Shown: positions 1 through 8,830, counted from the stretch's first letter. The stretch is DNA of 64,000 nt from an uncultured Oscillospiraceae bacterium (GCA_904419145.1 CAJFQQ010000005.1:1-64000), one strand, 5' to 3'. The notes: generated by a model from the sequence alone, not told the origin. A program made the numbers and translations.

Positions 1-1
1 C

Positions 2-1537
2 TACGCGCCGAAGGAGCAGTACATCCGGCGCAGCCGCCAGGGCCCGTTTACCGATGTGTACTCCTGTGCGGCGTGTTTCTATGCGGCCCTGACGGGATTT
101 CTGCCGCCGGAATCTCTGGAGCGGCTGGACAATGATACGCTGGTGCCGGTATCCCAGTGCGGCATCGAGATCCCGGAATATCTGGACAAGGCGATTTTGA
201 AGGGCCTGGCGGTGCAGCCGGAGGACCGGTTCCAGAGTGCCGCGGAATTCCTGGAGGCTATCGAGAGCCGGCAGGTGGTGGAGGTGCCGGGAAACACTCC
301 CGCGCAGTCCGCCACCTCCCCCGAGAAGAAAAAGGTCAGACCCGCCCTGATTGCAGGCATCGCCGCGGCAGTGGTGGTCGTGTTGGGGATCGGCATTGCC
401 ATCGGCGGTGGGGGTGGCGGCACCACACCAGCCAGTGGCGGAAATCCCATCACAGAGGCCCTGGCCCCCAAGGTTACCATCGCCGGACAGGAGTACAGCA
501 CGGCAGTTGAAGAACTGGACTTTGAAGGCGCTGGCTTGACCAATGCCGACTTGGCTGCGCTCAGCCAGATGACCCACTTGAAGTCCTTGAATCTCAGTAA
601 TAACCCGGATATTACGGACTTATCTCCGCTATCCGATTTGACCACGCTGCAAACGCTGCAAATCCGCAATACCGGCGCAGTAGATTTGTCGCCCCTGTCA
701 AACTTAAAGGGATTACAGAAATTGTACATTTCTAACCCCGACATTTCTGACCTGTCTCCCTTGTCTGACCTAACAAATCTGGTTTATCTGATGCTGGATG
801 ATGGCAATCAGAGCAGCAGCAATATTGTTGACCTGTCTCCTTTGTCCAGCCTGGTCAATTTACAGCAACTTATGATCCCGTCCATGCCGAATTACACGGA
901 CTTTTCGCCACTGTCCGGCATGACACAATTACGCACCTTGATAATGATGGGGATCAAGCACAGTGGGACAAACAGCATTGACAGCCTGGAATTCGTCCGC
1001 AATATGACACAACTGGAGGAATTGGATATCACTGTCCGGGATGTGGATTTGTCTCCTTTGGAAAATGCTGTCCACTTAAGGCGATTGAATTTGCTGACGA
1101 ATACCTACTATGGAGACAGCCTAGCGATCTTTTCCGGTATGACAGACCTGGAGGAACTGGTCCTTCGGAAGGACAGCGGGGACAATACGAAGGTCCTGGC
1201 ACAGGATTTGTCTGCCCTGTCCGGGTCCACCAAACTGCGGCGGATGGTTATAACGCTGAGCGGACTGGAGACGCTTTCTGGAATTGAAACATTGACGTCG
1301 CTGGAGGAGCTGGAACTAGACCTGCGGGAGACGACGCTGACAACCCTGGCACCAATGGCTGGCCTGTCAAAACTCCGTGAATTTTATATTTATCTGGGCG
1401 GTGAACCATCTGGGCCGCTGGATATCGGCGCTCTGGAGGGACTGACAGAACTGCAGTCCGCCAATATCCATCCGGGCAGGAATGATGTCATCAACGAGTC
1501 CGCTGTAGATCATGTGCCCGATGCGTTAGTGGACTGA
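2..1537 (+). CDS. Membrane Ser/Thr protein kinase with C-terminal leucine-rich repeats (5' end outside window)
   Basis: The reading frame is open from base 2, so the gene starts upstream of the window. The first visible residues (YAPKEQY, then a stretch like TDVYSCAACFYAALTG) match the end of the activation segment and helix F of a Hanks-type kinase, and PEDRFQSAAEFLEAI is the usual last helix. The HRD and DFG motifs lie outside. After a linker comes one hydrophobic helix (about bases 340-410) and a glycine run, then an internalin-like LRR array (repeats such as DLSPLSDLTTLQTLQI) to the stop. The kinase should be cytoplasmic and the LRRs outside, as a sensor or adhesive ectodomain. It is a paralogue of the complete protein at 3316-5262. 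Function is known only at family level; the ligand is unknown. Confidence 0.85.
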   Translation, partial: YAPKEQYIRRSRQGPFTDVYSCAACFYAALTGFLPPESLERLDNDTLVPVSQCGIEIPEYLDKAILKGLAVQPEDRFQSAAEFLEAIESRQVVEVPGNTPAQSATSPEKKKVRPALIAGIAAAVVVVLGIGIAIGGGGGGTTPASGGNPITEALAPKVTIAGQEYSTAVEELDFEGAGLTNADLAALSQMTHLKSLNLSNNPDITDLSPLSDLTTLQTLQIRNTGAVDLSPLSNLKGLQKLYISNPDISDLSPLSDLTNLVYLMLDDGNQSSSNIVDLSPLSSLVNLQQLMIPSMPNYTDFSPLSGMTQLRTLIMMGIKHSGTNSIDSLEFVRNMTQLEELDITVRDVDLSPLENAVHLRRLNLLTNTYYGDSLAIFSGMTDLEELVLRKDSGDNTKVLAQDLSALSGSTKLRRMVITLSGLETLSGIETLTSLEELELDLRETTLTTLAPMAGLSKLREFYIYLGGEPSGPLDIGALEGLTELQSANIHPGRNDVINESAVDHVPDALVD

Positions 1538-1602
1538 GAAAACATGCTTGCGTGGGAAACTGACTTTATGCCTGTTCCCGTTTCATCGCGTCCCAACATA
1601 AA

Positions 1603-1631
1603 AAGTGCCGCAGCATTTTGCTGCGGCACTT
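1603..1631 (-). terminator. Intrinsic terminator for the flavodoxin/SepF-like operon
   Basis: The arms AAGTGCCGCAGC and GCTGCGGCACTT form a perfect 12-bp stem. On the minus strand the stem is followed by TTTTTATG, a usable T-run, just past the stop of the flavodoxin gene. On the plus strand the tail is TTCCC, so it should stop the kinase transcript less well. Confidence 0.75.
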
Positions 1632-1649
1632 CCCATATCGCTTGCAGTT

Positions 1650-2147
1650 TTAATCGCATTGGCCGAACAGTTCCACGGTTTTCTTTGCCATCCGCTCCCC
1701 GTACAGCAGGAATGTCTCCTCGCTCTCCTCCAGATGGCCGCCTATGGCCACCGGCCCCAGGTGGATCACCGGATTGCCGTATGCGCCCCCGCCGGAGTAG
1801 GTCAGCATGCCGTAAACCATCATGTGGTCGAGGATCAGGCGGATGCCAAGATCCCCGCCGCCGTGGATATAGTTTGCTGTAGCAAAGGCGCCGCCCACTT
1901 TTCCGGCAAGTTCACAGCGCTTGCACGGGCCCTCCAGCCAGGATTTTACCGCCGCGCTGACACTGGCCATATAGATGGGACTCCCCAGGACAATACATTT
2001 GCTCTCCTTGGCCCATGCCTCGTCCACCGCCTCGATGGAGCAGGCTTTGGCCTGGACACCGGGGATCCGCTCCATCCCTTGGACGATCACTTCTGCCATC
2101 TTCTTGGTGTTCCCTGTTTTGGAATGGTACAAAACCATCATTTTCAT
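1650..2147 (-). CDS. Flavodoxin family protein
   Basis: A 165-residue flavodoxin-fold protein. The N-terminus reads MVLYHSKTGNTKKMAE, the FMN phosphate-binding loop of flavodoxins. LGSPIYMASVSAAVKSWLE is the second loop around the isoalloxazine, and GGHLEESEE sits near the C-terminus, as in WrbA-like and FMN-reductase-like family members. It probably carries electrons or reduces a small substrate in the cytoplasm; the partner cannot be told. Its ATG overlaps the TGA of the upstream SepF-like gene (ATGA), so the two are translationally coupled. A terminator follows at 1603-1631. Confidence 0.85.
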   Translation of the reverse strand: MKMMVLYHSKTGNTKKMAEVIVQGMERIPGVQAKACSIEAVDEAWAKESKCIVLGSPIYMASVSAAVKSWLEGPCKRCELAGKVGGAFATANYIHGGGDLGIRLILDHMMVYGMLTYSGGGAYGNPVIHLGPVAIGGHLEESEETFLLYGERMAKKTVELFGQCD

Positions 2148-2584
2148 CGAATCGCATCTCCTTTATTGCTGGAATAGTAACGGCCCTGCAACATCGCGGC
2201 CATTGACGCACAAACTTGAACATACGGCGGTGTGATGAGATACGCCAGGGAGGAGATTTGGGTGATGTTATAACCGTCAGCGTACGCCGCACCGGACATG
2301 AAATCGAGGAGACGCCGGCCGGCCTCCTGGTCACATTGCTCCAGATTGAGTACCAGCAAGTCCGCCTGCTTCATGCTGTCAGCAATTTGAGGAGACTGCC
2401 GCTCATGGACAGGCGCCCGGAGTTTCAGCCGCATTGGGACGGCTCCGTTTATCGGAATAAGTTTAGCGGTTCTGCGTGACCGCTGCTGGTCTGCACCACC
2501 CCATTGGCGGTGGTATGCATCATTCAAAATTGCAGTTCCCATCCTGTCATGCTGTGCCTCCGGCTTGAATGGATATCGAGCCAT
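2144..2584 (-). CDS. sepF: SepF-like cell division protein
   Basis: A 146-residue protein whose C-terminal half matches the SepF domain: ADLLVLNLEQCDQEAGRRLL, then DFMSGAAYADGYNITQI and AYLITP. SepF polymerises into arcs and ties FtsZ to the membrane in Gram-positives through an N-terminal amphipathic helix. Here the N-terminus (MARYPFKPEAQHDRMG) does not look like a clear amphipathic anchor. The setting is also odd, because sepF normally sits in the ylm/divIVA cluster whereas this copy is coupled to a flavodoxin. It may be a second, diverged SepF. The fold is fairly sure; a role in division is inference. Confidence 0.7.
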   Translation of the reverse strand: MARYPFKPEAQHDRMGTAILNDAYHRQWGGADQQRSRRTAKLIPINGAVPMRLKLRAPVHERQSPQIADSMKQADLLVLNLEQCDQEAGRRLLDFMSGAAYADGYNITQISSLAYLITPPYVQVCASMAAMLQGRYYSSNKGDAIR

Positions 2585-2640
2585 ACCGTGTCACCTCCCG
2601 TTCTGTATGAGCTGTTCTTCCCTTTCTAATTTACACTTAT

Positions 2641-2669
2641 ATTATGGCCCGCCATTGCATTTTTGTCAA
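2641..2669 (-). promoter_or_regulatory. Sigma-A promoter of the SepF-like/flavodoxin operon
   Basis: On the minus strand TTGACA and CATAAT are separated by exactly 17 bases. The predicted transcript would start about 50 bases before the ATG at 2584. The site lies back to back with the plus-strand promoter at 2845. Confidence 0.65.
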
Positions 2670-2844
2670 GAAATGGCAGGAATCCACAATTTATCTGGGC
2701 TGTTGGCTGGCCAGAAAATTGCTCTTGAGAGGAGCTGGATTTTGCAACGCACCCTTTGCTGCGCTGCCGCCTTCCCTGCAGCTCGTTTGCCCTCATCCGC
2801 CGTGCAGGCGCGGAAGCAGACTGCAACAGGTCAAGTCACGCCGG

Positions 2845-2873
2845 TTGACTTTTAGTAGCGGATTTGTGATAAT
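2845..2873 (+). promoter_or_regulatory. Sigma-A promoter of the XRE-kinase operon
   Basis: TTGACT and GATAAT are 17 bases apart, about 35 bases before the GTG at 2909. The rest of the 324-base gap from 2585 to 2908 holds the divergent promoter at 2641-2669 and no gene that I can see. Confidence 0.6.
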
Positions 2874-2908
2874 AGGGCCAACACATCACCTGATTGGGGG
2901 GATTTGCA

Positions 2909-3319
2909 GTGAAATCCACGCAGGAACTGGAACACCAGATCCGGGAGAGCCCGACACCCCAGGTGCTGGTGGGGGGCGACTATACCCTGCCGTCCCTCCC
3001 CATCTACCTCAACAGCCTGCTGCACCGCCACGGCCTGACCGTACAGGACGTAGTCGTGGCCTGCAACCTGGATCGCAGCTACGGCTACCAGCTGTTCAAC
3101 GGCACACGGCATCCCTCCAGGGAACTTCTCCTGCGTCTGGCGCTGCTACTGAAACTGGGGGAGGATGAGGCGCAGCGCCTGCTGAAGATCGCCGGCCGCC
3201 AGCCGCTGTATGCCCGCAACCGCCGGGATGCGGCGGTGCTCTACGCCCTGACCCACGGACTGACAGCGGAGGAAACGGACGAACTGCTGGAGAGCCTGGG
3301 GGAGGGGGCTCTCCTGTGA
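2909..3319 (+). CDS. XRE-family helix-turn-helix regulator paired with a Ser/Thr kinase
   Basis: About 136 residues. The segment from LNSLLHRHGLTVQDVVV through NGTRHPSRELLLRLALLL is a helix-turn-helix of the XRE type, followed by a second helical part (AVLYALTHGLTAEETDELL). The GTG at 2909 is preferred because GGGGGGA lies six bases before it; a TTG five codons upstream has no ribosome site. The gene overlaps the kinase start by four bases (GTGA). In related clostridia such small helix-turn-helix proteins often sit directly before eukaryotic-like kinases, so it may be that kinase's regulator or substrate. That link is inference. Confidence 0.75.
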   Translation: MKSTQELEHQIRESPTPQVLVGGDYTLPSLPIYLNSLLHRHGLTVQDVVVACNLDRSYGYQLFNGTRHPSRELLLRLALLLKLGEDEAQRLLKIAGRQPLYARNRRDAAVLYALTHGLTAEETDELLESLGEGALL

Positions 3320-5262
3320 CGGACAGGGAAAACTTCTTGTCGGGATTTGACCCGCTGCCGGAGGAGATTACCCTGCCGCCGTCGTTTTTGGAAACCTATG
3401 AGGTGGAGTCCTGCCTGTCCCGAAGAGAGCGCGGAGGGGTCTGGCGGCTGGCCCGGCGCTCTGACGGCGCCGCCTTTGTGCTGAAGGCCGTGCCGGCGGG
3501 GACGGAGGATCTGGCGGAGTCGTTTCAGATCCTGAAACGACTGTGGCCCCTATTGCCCAACGCAGTGCCGGAGCCAGTCAGCCAGTTTCGGGCGGGAGAA
3601 CTGGACTGCCTTTTACGCGCCTATCTGCCGGGGGAGACCCTGGCCCAACGGCGGGAGCGGGAGGACAGCTGCCCGGAGGCGCTGTGTGTTTCGCTGGGGC
3701 AAAAGCTCTGTGCCCTGCTGGAGATCCTCCACAGCCAGGAACCCCCGGTGATCCACCGGGACATCAAGCCGGAGAACATCGTCCTCCTGCCCGACGGGGA
3801 GGTCGGGCTCATTGACTTCGGCATCGCCCGGCAGTATAAGGGCGGCCAGGACACAGATACCCGCCATATGGGTACCCGATCCACTGCCGCGCCGGAGCAG
3901 TACGGCTACGCCCAGACGGACCGGCGTACAGACCTGTACGCCCTGGGTATGACGCTGATCTGGGCCCTCACCGGGCGCTATGACCGGGAGGCGCTGCAAG
4001 AGGCAGAGATTTCTCCCCGTCTGCGAAAAACGCTGGAAAAGGCGGTGGCCTTTGCCCCGGAGGCCCGGTTCCAGGACGCCGCCGCCTTCTCCGCGGCTTT
4101 GGCCGGGAAGCGGCCCCGGCGAAAGAGAGCCGTGCTGGCGCTGACGGCGGTACTCCTGCTTTTCCTGGCGGGGGCATGGTCCCTGCGTCCGGCGGACACG
4201 CCGCCGGAGTCACCTCCCGGCGAAACAGAGGCGCGGCCTGCCTCAGAGACAGTGGAATTTTCCTCCGCCTCTATGGAGGCCGCCGTCCGGCAGGCCCTGG
4301 GGAAACCGGCGGGGACAGTCACCTATGACGAGCTGGCCGCCATCACCCGCCTGGCGGCGGTGGGCGGGAATACCTTCGGGCCGGAGCAGGACTTCGACTA
4401 CCGGATCGGCTGCTATATCGACAACCAGTACCAGAGTGAACTGCCCTATGGGGACATCGCCGACGGGGATCTCGCCCTCCTGGCCCACATGCCCCGGCTG
4501 GAGGAATTGTATCTCTGCCGCCAGGAGATCCGGGATATCTCGGCTCTCGAGGGGCTGCCCCTGACTACATTGGCCCTTTGTGAAAACGAAATTGCCGACT
4601 TCTCGCCGCTGGCCTCCCTGACGGAGCTGGAAGCGCTGTACCTGGGCGGCAGCCCCGCCACGGACTACAGCGCCTTGGCCTCCCTCACCCGGCTGGAGAC
4701 CCTGGTGGTAGAGGGCAGTGCCAGCACAGGTGTCGCGGCTGTGGACAGCCTGGGCTTTTTAGATGCGCTGACGCCGCGAAGGCTGGGCCTGGGCCTCACA
4801 GTGCCCAGAGACGGGGACTGGAGTCCCCTCTCCCGGCAGACGGCCCTGGAGGAACTGCTGCTGTGGGACCCGGGGGAGGACGCTGCAGCGGCGGCCGCCG
4901 CCCTATCCCAGCTGAAAACCCTTACCATCGGGGACTACTATGCTGCCGATCTCACTGCCCTGGCTGGTCTGACCGGGCTGGAAGTGCTGAACCTCCACAA
5001 GGGGGGCCTGGAGCGCCTGACGGGAATTGAATCCCTTAACCGGCTCATTACCCTGTCTGTAGGCTATCACGCCGTCACCGATCTGACGCCTCTGTCGGGT
5101 CTGCCCCGGCTGAACTACCTGCAGTTGGAGGGGCTGGCCGTCACAGACTTTTCCCCACTCTCTGACCTGCCGGCCCTGGGCTATGTGGTGGTGCCCCAGG
5201 AGCAGGGGGCGGCGGTGGAGGCCGACTGCCCGGGCCATGCCTTTGAACTGAGGACGATATAA
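3316..5262 (+). CDS. Membrane Ser/Thr protein kinase with extracellular leucine-rich repeats
   Basis: 648 residues. The Hanks-type kinase domain spans about 30-262, with beta-3 lysine in FVLKAV (K57), HRD at 147-149 followed by KPEN, DFG at 167-169, APE at 192-194 and TDLYALG at 205-211. All catalytic motifs are present, but the glycine loop is poor (SRRERGG), so ATP binding may be atypical. One membrane helix (about 271-290) leads to a Pro/Glu-rich stalk and then LRRs (about 390-640, with units like ADFSPLASLTELEALYLGG). It uses a GTG start overlapping the stop of the XRE gene. No PASTA domain is present, unlike PrkC. It is a paralogue of the gene at 2-1537; the ligand is unknown. Confidence 0.88.
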   Translation: MTDRENFLSGFDPLPEEITLPPSFLETYEVESCLSRRERGGVWRLARRSDGAAFVLKAVPAGTEDLAESFQILKRLWPLLPNAVPEPVSQFRAGELDCLLRAYLPGETLAQRREREDSCPEALCVSLGQKLCALLEILHSQEPPVIHRDIKPENIVLLPDGEVGLIDFGIARQYKGGQDTDTRHMGTRSTAAPEQYGYAQTDRRTDLYALGMTLIWALTGRYDREALQEAEISPRLRKTLEKAVAFAPEARFQDAAAFSAALAGKRPRRKRAVLALTAVLLLFLAGAWSLRPADTPPESPPGETEARPASETVEFSSASMEAAVRQALGKPAGTVTYDELAAITRLAAVGGNTFGPEQDFDYRIGCYIDNQYQSELPYGDIADGDLALLAHMPRLEELYLCRQEIRDISALEGLPLTTLALCENEIADFSPLASLTELEALYLGGSPATDYSALASLTRLETLVVEGSASTGVAAVDSLGFLDALTPRRLGLGLTVPRDGDWSPLSRQTALEELLLWDPGEDAAAAAAALSQLKTLTIGDYYAADLTALAGLTGLEVLNLHKGGLERLTGIESLNRLITLSVGYHAVTDLTPLSGLPRLNYLQLEGLAVTDFSPLSDLPALGYVVVPQEQGAAVEADCPGHAFELRTI

Positions 5263-5295
5263 CCGATAGAGTGCGAGTGTGCAGCCCTGCACACC

Positions 5296-5347
5296 AAAAG
5301 GGACCGGAACCGTGATACGATGATCACGATTCCGGTCCCTTTTTTTC
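5296..5347. terminator. Bidirectional intrinsic terminator containing the stop codon of the opposing gene
   Basis: The arms AAAGGGACCGGAA and TTCCGGTCCCTTT, with a GTGAT/ATCAC inner stem, form a long hairpin with A and T runs on either side. It serves the kinase operon on the plus strand. The TGA of the minus-strand XRE gene (5324-5326) lies inside the right arm, so that gene's last codons are part of the hairpin. Confidence 0.85.
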
Positions 5348-5683
5348 TTCAGGCAGGACGGTCAGCTCCAGTACGCTGTTGATGACATCCCGCACCACCC
5401 GGAATTGCTCCGGGGGGAGCTGCTCCAGGCGCCGGGTAAGGGCCTCCACATCGTTGCCCGCAGGCTTGCCCAGAAGCAGCGCGTCGCTGGACACATGGAG
5501 GATCTCGCACATCCTCCGCAGCACTGTCAGCGAAACGCCGGCCAGCCCCCGCTCCACACAGGAGACGTTCTGGGGCGAGACGCCGATGAGCTCGGCAAAC
5601 CGCTCCTGGGTCAGGCCGGCGGCCTCCCGGGCCTGCCGTACCCGGCGGCCCACCTCCCAATTGATCTCTTTTTTTTCACGCAT
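5324..5683 (-). CDS. XRE-family transcriptional regulator
   Basis: About 119 residues. The helix-turn-helix lies near residues 10-65 (VGRRVRQAREAAGLTQERFA, then GVSPQNVSCVERG and LLRRM-like helix 5), a classic Cro/CI fold. The tail is short and acidic (about 70-119) and could dimerise. The ATG at 5683 (MREKKEIN) has AAAGGGG just before it; a GTG at 5698 would add five residues and cannot be excluded. It is divergent from the SLH gene at 5812, whose promoter lies between them, so it may control that gene or itself. No ligand-binding domain is visible. Confidence 0.8.
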   Translation of the reverse strand: MREKKEINWEVGRRVRQAREAAGLTQERFAELIGVSPQNVSCVERGLAGVSLTVLRRMCEILHVSSDALLLGKPAGNDVEALTRRLEQLPPEQFRVVRDVINSVLELTVLPEEKKGPES

Positions 5684-5728
5684 GGGCCCCTTTATCACCT
5701 CTCGCCCCTAGTGTAACCAATTCGTGGC

Positions 5729-5757
5729 TTGACGAAAACAATACTACGCTTTATAAT
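5729..5757 (+). promoter_or_regulatory. Sigma-A promoter of the SLH protein gene
   Basis: TTGACG and TATAAT are exactly 17 bases apart, about 50 bases before the GTG/ATG start of the SLH gene. The AT-rich stretch after the -10 (TCTAAATATAATACTTGATT) gives a leader of roughly 45 bases. Confidence 0.7.
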
Positions 5758-5811
5758 ATCTAAATATAATACTTGATTATGAGCAAATTATGAAAACCAC
5801 AGGAGGGAAAC

Positions 5812-8559
5812 GTGATGGAGCGGAGGAGAAGATGGCTGGCGAGTCTGCTGGCTTTGGTCCTGGCGGTGGGGCTGCTGCCCACGGCGGCATGGGCGGAGGA
5901 GTCTGCTGAGGAGGAAAAATTAAGCGATGGTACTTTGCTATCCTCCGAAGATAATGTCACCCGCGCCCAGTTGGCGGAGATGATCTATAATGCTTTTTAT
6001 CCGAACGCGAACGCTTCCAGCAGCGGCTTTGCAGATATTGGTCCTGTCGAAGAGGGAAGTACTGAACAGGACCCCTGCACTGATACTCAGCGGACGGCCA
6101 TCAACGTCTTGGTTGCCAATAAAATCATCAGCGGTAAGACCTCTACAACATTTGATCCCGACGGTGAGGTGACCTTCGCGGAGGCGGCTGTGGTCCTCTG
6201 GCGGGCCATGGGCAGCCCGACTTATGAAACAGCGCTTTCGGACGACAGCATCCCATATAAGTTTAATTCCAATGAGTGGTTTGCCCCTGCGGTCCTGGCG
6301 CTAGTCTCTATCGGGGCAATCAAGGGTACAGGCACTAATTCCCAGCCAGACTTTCCTACCTATACCAGCATACAGGTCAATCAGATGGACACCCTGATAC
6401 AGGGCTGCAAGGACGACGATGTGCAGGAGGCCGCTTCCAACGGCGTCACCCGGCTGGAGATGCTAATGGAGGCTTATGAGAAGTATAAGAACAGCCCCCT
6501 GGAAACTTTAAGTTCAACGACCATCAACTACGCTGATATCGGCTCCTGCTCAGACTATGAGAAAGAGGCTATTCAGTTTTTTACCGCCCGAGGGATTGTC
6601 AGGGGATATAACCCTGACACAACCGGCGGGGTCAATATGTTCGGCCCCTATGCCGCCGCCTCCAATCTCCAGGCAGCAGTCTTTCTGCAGAGGTGCGCAT
6701 CTTATTTTTCTCCAACTGCGGTGGAAACTACCCCGGAGGAGGGGAGAGAATCCAATGAACCAGAGACACTTTTTCTCATGGCGGTTTCCTATGCGTCCAA
6801 TGAGTCGGAACAGATAGCACCCGATGACTTTTTCGAAACGCTGGGCTTGTCTGAGGAGGCTCTGGACGCGCTCAAGGAGAATCCCAGTGCCCCTATTACA
6901 GCAGGAAATATGACCGAGATGACCAGTACGTTGACCGCGCCCAACACTCCCAGCATTGCGGTATCCGGCGGTCAGGTCACCATCACTGCCGAAGATGACG
7001 CGACGATCTACTACACCACCAACGGAACCACTCCTACTGTTGCGAGTAAGCCATATACAAGCGAACCCCCAATTTCTGTCACGCAGGGAACCACAGTCAA
7101 GGCCGTGGCGGTGAAAAACAGCCTGTACAGCGAGGTTGCCACCTACACCGCCCCTGTGCTCACCATCACCCCCAGCCCTACCTCCCTCACCGGCGGCGGC
7201 ACCGTGACCTTCACCGTAACCAACGTCCCGACGGACGCGGCGGTCAGCGTGACCTGCAGTGACAGCAGCATCGCCGTCAGCGGCAGCGGCACCGCCTGGA
7301 CGGCCACCCTGCCCAACGCAGACGCGACCTACACCTTTATCGTGAAAGCAGGGACCGCCACCGACACCTGCACCGTGACGGTGACCCGGCGTAGCACCAG
7401 CAGTTCCGGCAGTTCCAGCAGTTCCAGCAATACCACGACCTCCACGGAGCGCAACCCCGACGGCTCCACCACCACGACCACCACCAACAAGACCACCGGC
7501 ACCGTGACGGAGACCACCCGGTATCCAGACGGCTCCCGGGAGGTGGTGGAGACGAAGCGGGACGGCACCGTAACCACCACCAGTACCGATGCCGACGGCA
7601 ATCAGACCAGGGTGGTGGAAAGCCCGGACGGCTCCATGGAGACTGCGGTGGACAACGCCGACGGAACCGCCTCTGTTACCACCGAGGATCCGGATGGCCG
7701 GGTAACGGTGGAGGCTGTCCTTTCCGCCAGCGCGGTGAATAACGCCGGAGGCGAGGCCGTGGCTCTGCCCATGCCGGCGGTACGCGCGGAGAGAGACAGG
7801 GATGGTGCCCCCACGGTTACCGTGGATCTGCCCAGAGGCGCCAGCGTCCCGGTGGAGATCCCCGTGGAGAACGCCGCCGTGTCCACCGTGGCCCTGCTGG
7901 TTCACGCCGACGGTACGGAGGAGATCGTCAAGACCAGCCTCGCAACGGAGAACGGCGTGGCCGTTTCCCTCTCCGACGGGGATACGGTGAAGATCGTGGA
8001 CAACGGCAAGACCTTCTATGACGTGCCGGGTTCCCACTGGGGCGCGAAGGCGATCGACTTTGTCACCAGCCGGGAATTGTTCGGCGGTACCAGCGCGGTC
8101 ACTTTTGAACCGGAACGCTCCATGAACCGGGGGATGCTGGTGACGGTGCTCTACCGGCTGGAGAATGAGCCCAATGTCTGGGGCGGCGGCAGTTACACGG
8201 ATGTCCCGGAGGGGATGTACTACTCCAGCGCAGTGGCCTGGGCGGACGGCAACGGCATTGTCACCGGCTATGCGGACGCTGCCTTTGCCCCTGGCCGGGA
8301 TATCACCCGGGAGGAAATGGCCGTGGTGCTGTACCGTTACGCACAGTATAAGGGTCTTGGCGTCGCCGCCAGCGTGGATCTGGGCCGCTACACGGATGCG
8401 GCTTCTATCAGTGCCTATGCCCAGGAGGCTATGGCCTGGGCCACTGCCTATGGCCTTGTTACCGCCGACACCACCGGCGCCCTGACGCCCAGGGGATACG
8501 CTACCCGTGCCCAGGTTGCTGCCATCCTCCAGCGGTTTCTCTATCTAATGGACGGCTGA
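5812..8559 (+). CDS. Secreted S-layer homology (SLH) protein with chitobiase-like and Ser/Thr-rich repeat regions
   Basis: 915 residues. There is a signal peptide (about 1-29: RRRRW, hydrophobic core LASLLALVLAVGLLPTAA, cleavage after AWA). SLH-like modules occur in the N-terminal 250 residues, with two further related segments. About 375-455 is a chitobiase/beta-hexosaminidase C-terminal-like fold (ATIYYTTNGTTPT). A Ser/Thr-rich linker follows, then a run of DG-centred repeats (NPDGSTTT, YPDGSREV, DADGNQT, SPDGSME). The C-terminus has three SLH domains (about 740-913). SLH domains bind pyruvylated cell-wall polymers, so this is a surface protein. AGGAGGGAAAC precedes both the GTG at 5812 and the ATG at 5815; either may start it. 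No catalytic domain is seen. Confidence 0.85.
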   Translation: MMERRRRWLASLLALVLAVGLLPTAAWAEESAEEEKLSDGTLLSSEDNVTRAQLAEMIYNAFYPNANASSSGFADIGPVEEGSTEQDPCTDTQRTAINVLVANKIISGKTSTTFDPDGEVTFAEAAVVLWRAMGSPTYETALSDDSIPYKFNSNEWFAPAVLALVSIGAIKGTGTNSQPDFPTYTSIQVNQMDTLIQGCKDDDVQEAASNGVTRLEMLMEAYEKYKNSPLETLSSTTINYADIGSCSDYEKEAIQFFTARGIVRGYNPDTTGGVNMFGPYAAASNLQAAVFLQRCASYFSPTAVETTPEEGRESNEPETLFLMAVSYASNESEQIAPDDFFETLGLSEEALDALKENPSAPITAGNMTEMTSTLTAPNTPSIAVSGGQVTITAEDDATIYYTTNGTTPTVASKPYTSEPPISVTQGTTVKAVAVKNSLYSEVATYTAPVLTITPSPTSLTGGGTVTFTVTNVPTDAAVSVTCSDSSIAVSGSGTAWTATLPNADATYTFIVKAGTATDTCTVTVTRRSTSSSGSSSSSSNTTTSTERNPDGSTTTTTTNKTTGTVTETTRYPDGSREVVETKRDGTVTTTSTDADGNQTRVVESPDGSMETAVDNADGTASVTTEDPDGRVTVEAVLSASAVNNAGGEAVALPMPAVRAERDRDGAPTVTVDLPRGASVPVEIPVENAAVSTVALLVHADGTEEIVKTSLATENGVAVSLSDGDTVKIVDNGKTFYDVPGSHWGAKAIDFVTSRELFGGTSAVTFEPERSMNRGMLVTVLYRLENEPNVWGGGSYTDVPEGMYYSSAVAWADGNGIVTGYADAAFAPGRDITREEMAVVLYRYAQYKGLGVAASVDLGRYTDAASISAYAQEAMAWATAYGLVTADTTGALTPRGYATRAQVAAILQRFLYLMDG

Positions 8560-8590
8560 GATCTTGGCAATCCCTGATAAATAGACTTTT

Positions 8591-8628
8591 TCCGGGCCCC
8601 GCCAATGCGGGGCCCGGAAAGCCTTTTT
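8591..8628 (+). terminator. Intrinsic terminator of the SLH gene
   Basis: TCCGGGCCCCGC and GCGGGGCCCGGA form a perfect 12-bp GC-rich stem with a CAAT loop, followed by AAAGCCTTTTT. It lies about 30 bases past the stop. Confidence 0.85.
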
Positions 8629-8745
8629 GGCGGCTCCGATACAGATGTGCCCGCTCCGGTTCCAGCCTACCCCAGGGGAAGAAAACAGACCGAGTATCCA
8701 TGATAAGGACGGTCTGCCGGGCGTTGCCGGCTATGATGGAAGCCG

Positions 8746-8778
8746 GAAAAAAGCAGGAACCTGGTTGGTTCCTGCTTT
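8746..8778 (-). terminator. Intrinsic terminator of the SLH-CAP gene
   Basis: AAAGCAGGAACC and GGTTCCTGCTTT pair, and on the minus strand a run of six T follows. It lies about 55 bases past the stop at 8831. Confidence 0.8.
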
Positions 8779-8830
8779 CTGCTTTGGAGCTGCATTGTTG
8801 AAAGATACCCGCCGATTGCGTTGCGATCGC

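Noticed and set aside
7380..7700. Repeated ACC/GAC-rich DNA in the SLH gene as a CRISPR or tandem DNA repeat
   Set aside because: The repetition is at protein level (DG-centred and Ser/Thr repeats) in a continuous frame; there are no equal spacers.
6550..8037. A 495-codon frame on the minus strand within the SLH gene
   Set aside because: It is Gly/His-rich without any domain, lies entirely opposite the well-supported SLH gene, and reflects the GC-rich third-position bias of that gene.
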